A DNA stretch of 64,000 bases from positions 1,550,001-1,614,000 of the forward strand of contig NW_026960612.1 of the NCBI RefSeq assembly GCF_021018805.1, read 5' to 3'. This document shows, one piece after another, positions 55,946 through 64,000 of the stretch (the stretch's first letter is position 1; every line of letters begins with the position of its first letter). Position numbers and translations under genes: made by a program. Origin of the DNA: Prinia subflava (Eukaryota; Chordata; Aves; Passeriformes; Cisticolidae). The notes under the pieces were generated by a model. The model ran no database searches and had not been told where the DNA came from. It saw nothing but the letters and a program-made list of their open reading frames with translations.

Positions 55946-57703
55946 TCAGCAGGACTTGAAATGGTCCCTTCCATTTGGCTTGTAAAGGATCACTGTCCCA
56001 CCACTAACATACACCCAATCTCCAGGTTGGAAAGGATGTACAGGTGTATCCAATCCTATGGATCTAGATAACATGACATAGGTTTGAATATTCTGCAAAG
56101 TAGAACTTAGAGCTATTAAATATATTTGTAAATCAAGTTTCCCTTTCATATGAATCTCACCTGGGATATGTGGGATTTGATAGGGTCTCCCATACAATAT
56201 TTCATAGGGACTGATGTTATCCCTTCGCCTGGGTTGGATGCGAATTCTTAGTAAGGCTATAGGCAGCGCTTGGACCCACGTCATAGATGTCTCTTGACAA
56301 ATTTTACTAATTTGTGTCTTAAGAGTCCCATTCATACGTTCAACTTTACCGTTCACTTGGGGTCTATATGATGTGTGCAAGTCCCAGGTAATTCCCAAGA
56401 TTTGGCTGATCTCTTTAATCACCTTTGCAACGAAGTGTGGTCCCCTATCTGATGACATTCCCAAGGGAACCCCGAACCTCGGAATGATATGGTTAAGCAA
56501 GACTTTTGTTACTTCCCTAGTCATGTTGGTGTGACAGGGGTAAGCTTCTGGCCATCCACTGAAAGTATCCACTAGTACCAGCAAATATCGGTATCCCTCT
56601 TTACGTGGTAACTCCGCAAAATCTATTTGCCAGTAATCCCCAGGAAGATCCCCTGCCTTTGTTACTCCTAACACCACTCTTTTCCTCGTGTCAGGATTGT
56701 TTTTACAACAAATTTCACATTTACTCACTACTGATTGTGCAATGTCAGCCATTCCCTTCCCTATCACTACCTTTTTAAAATGTTTTAGAAGATTCTCAAC
56801 TCCAAAATGTGTGTTTTCATGTTCTCTCTGGGCTAGTTCCCAAAGGATCAAGGATGATACTACAACCTGATTTGCTGGTGTAACAGCCCATCCACTCTCT
56901 GTGATCTTAGCCTTAAGGAACTTAATTAGTTTATGATCAGCTTGATCATATTTTGGGGTAAACTCAGATAAATCAATTTCTTTTTGTGGAATTACTGCTA
57001 GGATACCTTTCTCTGCAATTCCTCTTGCCACTTTATCAGCAAAGCAATTTCCCAATTCTGGAGCAGTTTTCCCTTTTTGGTGACCTTTACAGTGCATAAT
57101 AGCTACTCCTGTGGGTTTTTTAATGCTCTCTAAAAGAGAAAGTATTTGTTGAGCATGTTTAACTGGATTGCCTTGAGCGTTCAGAAGTCCTCTCTCCTTC
57201 CAGATGGCTCCGTGGGCATGGACAACACTGAACGCATACCTAGAATCAGTCCAAATATTTACCTTCATTCCTTCACTCAAGTCTAAGGCCCTTGTCAGCG
57301 CAATCAATTCAGCCTTCTGCGATGATACATCTGCCGGCAGGGCCTTGGCCTCAATCACCTTGTCCTGTGTGGTCACAGCATAGCCAGTCATTCTTATACC
57401 ATTTTTCACAAAGCTACTCCCATCTGTGAAGAGTTCCCAATCTGGATCTTCTAGGGGCCTGTCCTTCAGATCTGGTCGACTAGAATGGACTTCTTCAATT
57501 GTTTGTAAGCAGTCATGCTCAGGCATACCGTCAATTAAAGTGGGAGACAAAAACATAGCCAGGTTAACGACAGAAGTGGTTTTCAAAGTAACGTCATCCT
57601 GCTCTAGCAGCAGTGCTTGATACTTAAGCATCCAGCTACCAGATAACCAATGTACTCCCTTTTGCTCAAGTACAGCTTCTACAGCATGGGGTACATACAC
57701 CAC
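55946..57703 (-). pseudogene. pol: RNase H and integrase, gammaretrovirus-like (pol 3' part)
   Basis: A 585-codon frame. Residues 88-230 are RNase H with D94, E132, D153 and D223 as candidate metal ligands. Integrase follows: zinc-binding H295, H299, C329, C332, then the core D361, D419 and E455. The last two are 35 residues apart, the classical D,D-35-E. The C-terminal domain contains a GDWVYV stretch near 561. The frame differs from the protease-RT frame upstream, so at least one frameshift lies between about 57703 and 57840. It also ends early, and coding similarity to the integrase tail continues in another frame to about 55815. All catalytic residues remain although the gene is broken. 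Confidence 0.9.
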
Positions 57704-57809
57704 AATGTGTTGCCCAAGGGTGAGCTTTCAGGCTTCTTGAATCAGGATGACAGTGGCTGCCACAGCCTTCAGGCACCCTGGCCAGCCTTGGGCAACATGG
57801 TCTAGTTGT

Positions 57810-59270
57810 TTAGAGAAGTAGGCCACAGCCCTCCGTTGAGTTCCCGAGCCGCTGTGCTAGTACCCCCAAAGCCATATTCAGTCTTTCATATGTGAACAGT
57901 TCGAAAGGTTTAGTTAAGTCTGGCAGACCCAGCGCCGGAGCTGACATCAGAGAGTGCTTCAGCTGTTTAAAAGCTGCTCTGCTTTTTTCAGTCCATATGA
58001 TAATCCCTCTCTCAGCATCCTTTAAGGCTTCATATAAGGGTTTTACCAGCAGCCCATAGTTTGCTATCCACAACCGACACCAACCTACCATTCCCAGGAA
58101 GGCTTGCATTTCCCTTGTAGTGTGGGGCTCTGGGAGTCGACAGATGGCTTCTTTCCGTTCTTTGCTGAGCTGTCGATGTCCACGAAAAATCTCAAGTCCC
58201 AAATAAACTACCGTTTCTTTAGCAATCTGTGCTTTGTCTTTTGAAACTCTATACCCACTCAGTCCTAAGAAATTTAACAAACTTACAGTAAGTTGTATAC
58301 AGTCCTCTCTGGTTCCGGCTGCGATCAAGATGTCGTCTACGTACTGTAGAATAACTGCTTTCGGCTCCTGTCTTTTCCAGTCCTCTAATTCCTTTGCTAG
58401 CTGGTTTCCAAATATAGTTGGCAGGCACTTAAATACCTGTGGTAAAACTGACCAGGTAAGTTGACTTTTTCTCCCTGTCTGAGGGTTTTCCCACTCAAAA
58501 GCAAAAAGCTCTTGGCTGTTTTTATGCACAGGAATGCAAAAAAAGGCATCCTTCAGGTCCACCACAGTAAACCACCCTAACTCGTCTGTCAGCGTAGTCA
58601 AAAGGGTATAGGGATTGGCTACTACTGGGTGTATGTCCTCTGTAATCTTATTAATTGCTCTTAGATCTTGTACTAATCGGTAACTCTTACCATCAGCTTT
58701 CCTAATAACTAAAATGGGAGTGTTAAATTTAGACTCACATTGCACTAATAAACCATGTTCTAAGAATTTTTCAATTATAGGCATTAGTCTCTTACGGCTC
58801 TCTAATTTCAAAGGGTATTGCTTTTGCCTTACTGGTGTAGCTCCCGGTTTGAGTGTAACGATCACTGGTTCTGCCCGTTTGGATCTTCCTGGGATATCAC
58901 CAGCCCACACTATTGGATTTACCTCCTTCCCAACTTCAGCAGGGATTTCATTATGTCTTTCCTGCATGAAAAGTGCAGCAACTTGAACAAGTTTGGATTC
59001 AGGGATTATAACTTGTACACCCTTTCCCTTTTTAAACTTAATTTCTACTTCCAATGTTTCTAGTAAGTCCCTCCCCATCAATGGTCTAGGGGAGGTAGGC
59101 ATATAGAGGAATTGGTGGTTTACCAAATGCTTTCCCAATTCAAAGTCTAAAGGTTCAAAGAAAGGCCGTGTTTCGCTTACCCCGGTTGCTCCGATAACAT
59201 GTGCAGTATCGTGACTCAGTTTCCCTTTTAAAGTATTTAACGCGGAGTAGGCAGCTCCAGTATCTACCAA
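57810..59270 (-). pseudogene. pol: Protease and reverse transcriptase, gammaretrovirus-like (pol 5' part)
   Basis: A 486-codon open stretch in the same frame as gag, separated from it by one UGA. The protease has D3-T4-G5 and a GRDLL block at 66-70. The RT palm has D238 (VDLKDAFF) and Y310-V311-D312-D313. The conserved LPQGF region reads LPQVF at 276-280. That glycine is nearly invariant in retroviral RTs, so activity is doubtful. The frame ends in the connection region just before a frameshift. The listed start is only the first ATG. In life it would be reached by stop-codon readthrough from gag. Confidence 0.9.
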
Positions 59271-59342
59271 AAATTCAACATCTTCATTCCCCAGCTTAGC
59301 TATAACCGAGGGCTCTGCTGGGGGGTTAACCCTCGGTCCCCA

Positions 59343-59345
59343 TCA
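59343..59345 (-). promoter_or_regulatory. In-frame UGA between gag and pol
   Basis: The gag stop is UGA followed directly by GGG on the minus strand, and the protease frame continues without a shift. This is the position of the readthrough stop in gammaretroviruses. Whether readthrough occurs cannot be told from sequence alone. Confidence 0.7.
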
Positions 59346-61298
59346 TTCAGATCCTGAGCCGCTTGAAGTTTGTACTACTGGGAGTTGGGGGACTGAGGAT
59401 TTTCCTTTCAACACTGGGCAGTCCTTTTTCCAGTGCCCCAAATTCTTACAATATGCACACTGGTCTTTCTCTGCAGGGGGAGCTTTCTTGGATGGCTTTT
59501 CCTGAGCTGCCTTCTTACCAGGTTGGAATTGGCCTTTCTCATTTGGACCTCTATCTCGAAACACTTTCCAGGCCACTTCTAGAAGTTTATCTAGATCTCG
59601 AACTCCCTCTATCTTTTGCAGTTTTCTTCTTATATCATTTGTAGCTTGACCCATAAACAGCAAAACCAGATGTGCTTTCCCATCATCTGATTCAGGGTCT
59701 AGATCAGTATATTTGATAGCAGTTTCTCTTAACCTGTTTAAAAAATCAGTAGGTGATTCATCATAATTTTGCCTCACTTCATAAAGTTTTGACCAATTTA
59801 TAGCTTTAGGGACACCATGCTTCAACCCATATACCACAAGGTTTTGGTATCGTTTTAACCTTTCCATCTGTCCTGGTACATTCGGATCCCACTCTGGATT
59901 TTCAAGCGGAAATATCTGAGTGACAGTACCTTGAAGCAGTCCACTAGCTATGCCCCCTTCCACGAAAGTAGTAATTGCCTTATTAACCATTCGTCTCTCA
60001 GTAGGATCAAGTAATGTGCCTAACACAGAATTCAAATCAACCCAGTCAGGATTTTGGGAGTTAACAGCTCGCTCTACTAGTTGTGCTACTTTATCTGGGT
60101 TCTCCTTATACTTCCCCACAGTGGTTTTCCACTGTTCTAACTCTATGAGGGAGTATGGGACCTTCACATATACTGGCCCTTGATTACCGACAGCTTGTCT
60201 CAGCGGAGCTTGCAGAACTGGCTCTCTTTCTTTTCTTTTTTTCCTAGTATGTCGGGCAATTGGGCTCCGCTCTCTAATCGCTCTTCTAGCTATCTTTCCC
60301 CTCCTTCGCCTATTTGGGGCAGCACTGATCTCATCAGTTTCGTCCTCAGTTTCTTCCCCCTCAGAGCTGTCAGACTCGGTTGTAACCAGTTGCCCAGCTC
60401 GGCTAGTCCCAATTCTGGAAAGAGTCACACAAGACTTGCTGCGGCAAACCCTCTGTGCTGCGTGTCTACTGCCCTTGAAGGTATCTTCCCCGGAGGCAGC
60501 TCCTTGGCCTTCGGGGTTGCTATAGTAACTCACAGGCCTGAGGACGGGGGAGGCACCCCTCCCCCTTCGGGAAGTTCCCTCCCTGCTCTCTCCGTGAAAG
60601 GCCCTATCCCTCTGCCTGCCTTCTCTGGGCGGCTGCACAGCCCCACAGCCTCTCCCCCCTTTCCCCGCCCCTTGGGGCGGCGAAGGAGGTGGCGACAGGG
60701 ACGGTGCCCGTCGCTGCCGGTCCGCGCCTTCCTCCCTCTTCACCGTCCGGGGCCTGACCCGAGCCGCCCGCCCCCCCGCCGCCCCCCCTCGCGACGGTGG
60801 CTGAGGGGACGTCGGGGAAGGGGCCGCCCCCGGGCCCGAGCCTGCTGCAAGCGCGGCTGGGACCGGCCCTGCCCTCATGGCAGGTGCAATCAGATCGGTC
60901 TCTGCCTCCTCTGGGTTCCTATACATGTTGTTAATGGTCAGTTTTTTCTTTTTACCCTCCAAGACCAATATATTTTCTTTCTTATCACCCAAGTCCTGTT
61001 CGCAAGCCAACACCATAAAGAGCCGAGCATATTTTAACTCCTCAAAAGCCCTGTCCCAGCGCAGGCAGGACATCAAATCTGATATCAATTTTGGATCTGC
61101 ACTCCCAAATCTAGGCCATGTCTTTCCATTATCTAATTGATACGTCGGCCACATCCTCTCCGACAGCCTAATAAGCTTAGGCATGGAAAGGCCCGATTCC
61201 TCCCCGACCAAATACACCCAATTTTTCATTATCAATCCCAGAGGGCTATCTCTCGGGATGATATCATTATTCCCTTCGCCAGAGAACACACAGCCCAT
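59343..61298 (-). CDS. gag: Gag polyprotein, gammaretrovirus-like, about 651 aa
   Basis: The start chosen is the internal ATG giving MGCVFSGEG, a myristoylation-type N-terminus. The open frame extends eight codons further, to 61322. Matrix covers about the first 140 residues. A Pro/Arg/Ala-rich GC-rich linker follows, then capsid with a gammaretroviral major-homology equivalent (DFLNRLRE and RKLQKIEGV). One intact zinc knuckle, C-x2-C-x4-H-x4-C, lies at ORF residues 622-635. The frame is unbroken to a UGA at 59343-59345 and protease coding continues in the same frame beyond it, so the layout suits gammaretroviral readthrough, with UGA in place of the UAG known from murine leukaemia virus. It is the best preserved gene of this provirus. 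Confidence 0.9.
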   Translation of the reverse strand: MGCVFSGEGNNDIIPRDSPLGLIMKNWVYLVGEESGLSMPKLIRLSERMWPTYQLDNGKTWPRFGSADPKLISDLMSCLRWDRAFEELKYARLFMVLACEQDLGDKKENILVLEGKKKKLTINNMYRNPEEAETDLIAPAMRAGPVPAALAAGSGPGAAPSPTSPQPPSRGGAAGGRAARVRPRTVKREEGADRQRRAPSLSPPPSPPQGAGKGGRGCGAVQPPREGRQRDRAFHGESREGTSRRGRGASPVLRPVSYYSNPEGQGAASGEDTFKGSRHAAQRVCRSKSCVTLSRIGTSRAGQLVTTESDSSEGEETEDETDEISAAPNRRRRGKIARRAIRERSPIARHTRKKRKEREPVLQAPLRQAVGNQGPVYVKVPYSLIELEQWKTTVGKYKENPDKVAQLVERAVNSQNPDWVDLNSVLGTLLDPTERRMVNKAITTFVEGGIASGLLQGTVTQIFPLENPEWDPNVPGQMERLKRYQNLVVYGLKHGVPKAINWSKLYEVRQNYDESPTDFLNRLRETAIKYTDLDPESDDGKAHLVLLFMGQATNDIRRKLQKIEGVRDLDKLLEVAWKVFRDRGPNEKGQFQPGKKAAQEKPSKKAPPAEKDQCAYCKNLGHWKKDCPVLKGKSSVPQLPVVQTSSGSGSE

Positions 61299-61421
61299 TC
61301 TGATATTCACAACAAAGAACAAAACAAATATTTCTAGTACCCCCCTTTATTCACTCACGTGCCTCTGTTTCAAAGATTCTTGGCTCCGGCACTTCTGGAC
61401 TTCTGCTGGCAGGGTGAAGGC

Positions 61422-61441
61422 GGGGGGGGGGGGGGGGGGGG
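61422..61441 (+). repeat. Poly(G) run, 20 bp
   Basis: 20 consecutive G in the ERV1 5' leader. Its length is probably unstable and may be miscalled in the assembly. Confidence 0.8.
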
Positions 61442-61487
61442 TGCTGCCTTCTTTTGGTCCACAGAAGATTTCCCAGACGCCTCCCCT

Positions 61488-61505
61488 CTCTTGGCTGGCT
61501 CGCCA
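61488..61505 (-). promoter_or_regulatory. Primer binding site, tRNA-Arg type
   Basis: The minus strand reads TGGCGAGCCAGCCAAGAG, differing at one base from the complement of the tRNA-Arg(ACG) 3' end as I recall it. It lies six bases from the LTR. Confidence 0.8.
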
Positions 61506-61511
61506 AAAAAA

Positions 61512-61904
61512 TGATTCCTTGAGGCTGAAACAGAGGCTAGACAGAGTGAAAGGAACAAAATGAGTGTTTATTCAAGCCCATGCCCTTGCGTCTCCAGACC
61601 CACAGAAGTGGCCCAGCCCGAATATTTCCAAGATGGAGACGAAAAAGGGGCTTGTCCCCAGATCTTACCCCTTTTACAAGTTTCCATTCATTTGCATATA
61701 GCAATGCACCGTCCAGTCAATAACCCCGAATCACCGAACACCCTCCTCTCAACCTGCCCTTCTCTTCCAGGTTGTTTATGCTCGGGCCTGGAGCTTGGAG
61801 ACAATGTCCTTGAACAAGACTGCCCTACCCCCACCACCCCGTGAAGATCCTAGCACCACTCAGTGCTATCAGACAAAACAGAAAAACCCAGCCCTAAGGC
61901 ATCA
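61512..61904 (-). mobile_element. 5' LTR of the ERV1 provirus
   Basis: 393 bp partner of 50763-51155 with about three differences. The plus strand begins TGATTCCTTGAGG and ends AAGGCATCA. Confidence 0.9.
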
Positions 61905-62511
61905 GCAGGAGGGTCTGGGACCCTGGCAGGGGGGGTTAGAGACCCTGGCACAGAGCCCAAAATGACACTCTCTGACCTCAGTCCATGGGAGAAACTGCCA
62001 ACCTTGTATGAAGAATTACAAGCCACAAGAGTTTGATATAAATAGTAGTTAATCACAGGGTGCAAATGTAGACTTTGGGGTTTTTAGAGTGGAGTCAGGG
62101 AAGGCAAGATGGAGGAATCTGGGTGTGGCCCTGTTCTTCTTCCTTCTTGTCCTTGTCCTCCATCTTCTGCTGGGGTGGGTCACAGGGGATTGGTTTAGAA
62201 TAGAAGTGACATGTCTAACACAGGTAGTAGGTATTGGTAATTAATTGTAAATAAAAAATACGCCATGGATGATGGTAGGGTCAGAGAAAAGGTACAAAAG
62301 GTCCTCCCAACCTGGGAGGAGTTGCCTCATGCCCTTGCTGTAGCAAGAACCTTGGCTGGGCATGGAAAGAACTGAGAGATAAAAAATAATAAACAACTTT
62401 GAGAAACCTGAACTGGCAAACTCTGACTTTTTCTTCTGCTTCTGGCACAGGCTTTCAAGGAAAAAAGACTCTTTACCAACATATCTCGGGAAAACCAACC
62501 CGAGAGCATTC

Positions 62512-64000
62512 ATAATTAATTCTCACCAATTTAGCTTTGCAGAAAAGTAGTATAAGAGATAGGAACTCCTTTGCTTTTTTCATGCCTTTTTGTGGAAGAC
62601 ATTTTTATATGTCATATGCTGTGAGATACAGGGAACAAGTGTTTAGAGAGAGAAGAAATATTGCATACAAACACAGAATTGCACTGCTTTGAATTATAGC
62701 ACTACAAATCCAAACCAAACCCATTGCCTCTTCATGAAGCTGCTTTGGTTTTACAGGACTATTTTTTTCTGGTCTGCTAGAGTACAGACCTGTGAAATCT
62801 GAATGGGCAAGGCACCAAATGGGGCAAAGGCATAACAAAAAGAGCAGGGCATGTGAGGTGGAAGCACTTGGCCAATTCGCTCCATGAGATCTGCGTCCAT
62901 GCCCTGCTGAACATGAGTGAGACTGGAAGATCCCAGCCCAGTGGGAATGTTCAGGGAGACGGTGTGTTGCATGATCACAGCAGTAGAACTGGACAGGACC
63001 TACTTCATTTTCAAAGTGTTTAAAAGAAGTAGAAAGGTTTTTATGGGGCCTCCCTCCTTCTCACTTCAAGATTACCTTAGCCAGTTGAGCTCTGGGGGTC
63101 AGCAGATGCTGTTGCTCTTTGCATGACATCTCAGGGCACAGAAGTTATGCTGGGATTCTCTGAGTGAAGGCTCAGAAGCATGCTTTCTTGCTGTTATATA
63201 ATTATATTTTTCCTCCAGAGGCTGTTTACAGTAATTTGCATAGAGTAGTGAACAACTGGCCCTCATTATTTTCATAAAAACTGCTTGATCAGATCATGCT
63301 AGCAGAATCACTTCAGTCTTCTCTTTCTCCTAATTAGTTTATTTCTTCAGAAGGGATTTTATTTTTTCTACAGTTCCACTGTATTTCCTATGTATATTCT
63401 ACAGCAAAAAGAAATCAATTCTTTGAAGAAGTTGCTTATTTCAAGAGGAAAGACCTGTGTTTAAGTGGGCTCCAGTGCATTAAGATCTGAGCTGGATGCT
63501 ACTAAGTTAATATTTCCAAATGTTCCTTGTTCCTCATGTGTTTAGCAAGGTTTAGGGAGATGCCATGGAGGTTTATTTACCTCCAGATGAGTCAGAATTA
63601 TTTAAATATGTCTTTCTGAATCAGATCTTATTCCAAGTTATGAAAAGAGTGCAAGCCTTCCTCTTTGAACAGCCCCCTTTCTGCCAGCTTGCTGTCACTT
63701 TGTTCCCAAAGCACTTTCCCATTTCAGGTCCTCTCCTGCTCTCATGATTTTGCAAGGGTGTCTTCTCTGCTTCTGCAACTGGAATTTGAGCCAATGTGCC
63801 TTTCCACCACAGACCTGGTGGAAACGTTTGAAATCAATGGAAATTTTTTCTTTCATTGGCTCTGCTAGTTGTTTGATTACCCACACCCCATCTGCCACCC
63901 TTCAGGGGAATTAGATGCAGTCCCTTCTGAATCCCCAGGAAATGTGCAATGACTGGAATGTCCCCTCTCTCCCTGTGCTTTTGGGCTGCCCAATTTCTGT
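62512..64000. other. Unassigned host-like DNA
   Basis: No gene, RNA or mobile element was recognised. Short frames such as 63565-63747 have no domain support. Confidence 0.45.

Larger units (their letters stand above)
50763..61904 (-). mobile_element. Gammaretrovirus-like provirus (ERV1), split by a nested element
   Basis: Two 393 bp LTRs (50763-51155 and 61512-61904) differ at about three sites. The 4 bp TSD GCAG (50759-50762, 61905-61908) is typical of gammaretroviral integrase. On the minus strand: Arg-type primer site, gag, in-frame UGA, protease-RT, RNase H-integrase. A 4.5 kb element is inserted after pol. With it removed, fewer than 300 bp separate the integrase end from the 3' LTR, so env is essentially absent. 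Confidence 0.92.
50708..62505 (+). mobile_element. Outer solo LTR, family I copy 2, split by a provirus
   Basis: The left piece 50708-50762 (TGTTGGAGTCCAGG...) and the right piece 61909-62505 together align with the LTR at 32156-32943. The TSD is GCATTC at 50702-50707 and 62506-62511. The inserted provirus (50763-61904) has its own 4 bp TSD, GCAG. Net length is about 650 bp. The 3' terminus is CGAGA, again GA and not CA. Confidence 0.88.

Noticed and set aside
60180..61037. 285-codon plus-strand frame opposite the ERV1 gag
   Set aside because: Antisense shadow of the GC-rich gag linker. It has no domain of its own.
61488..61505. tRNA-like match (Arg) and similar Lys and Trp matches elsewhere
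   Set aside because: Only the 18-base primer-binding segments match. No cloverleaf is present, so they are not tRNA genes.

Overview
The window looks like ERV-rich nuclear DNA from a bird, probably a songbird. The evidence is avian-type CR1 LINE fragments at about 1549-1930, 14940-16015 and 22556-22665, two LTRs of the abundant avian ERVL-like type that begins TGTCTTGGTTTG, and many endogenous retrovirus (ERV) insertions. No intact host gene was recognised. The coding capacity that can be seen is retroviral: gag ORFs from five proviruses, and pol remnants from two. The density of young, nested ERVs with little host sequence would suit a W chromosome or another low-recombination region, but that is inference.

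Layout. 0-16 kb: host-like DNA with solo LTRs, several with perfect target-site duplications (TSDs), and old CR1. 16.9-22.3 kb: a solo LTR (TSD AAAGAC) broken by three later insertions. The largest is a 3,995 bp ERVK-like element with two LTRs that look identical, a Lys-type primer site and one intact 787-codon gag, but no pro, pol or env. 22.5-28 kb: CR1, further solo LTRs and unrecognised DNA. 28.1-33.2 kb: a broken betaretrovirus-like provirus (LTR, primer site, gag, dUTPase/protease, RT) whose RT is split by a solo LTR. Its 3' part is cut by a 4.9 kb Trp-primed minus-strand element with no recognisable ORF (33.2-38.1 kb). 40-44.3 kb: an LTR-like sequence and a minus-strand provirus fragment with a 614-codon gag. 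44.3-50.7 kb: unrecognised DNA with a small GC-rich patch and a CTCF-like motif. 50.7-62.5 kb: a three-layer nest. A solo LTR (TSD GCATTC) is split by an Arg-primed gammaretrovirus-like provirus (gag, in-frame UGA, protease-RT, RNase H-integrase, env almost absent), which is itself split by a 4.5 kb element carrying only a matrix-like Gag. 62.5-64 kb: nothing recognised.

How the parts relate. Three of the two-LTR elements lack pol (16987-20981, 33217-38094, 51322-55807) yet have TSDs and paired LTRs, so they must have been copied and integrated by enzymes supplied in trans. Two of them keep a long gag ORF. LTR-pair differences counted by eye give relative ages: none seen in the 17 kb element, about 3 in 393 in the gammaretrovirus-like provirus, about 4 in 425 in the element nested within it, and about 11 in 335 in the Trp-primed element. 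All coordinates of LTR ends come from aligning copies by eye and from TSDs.
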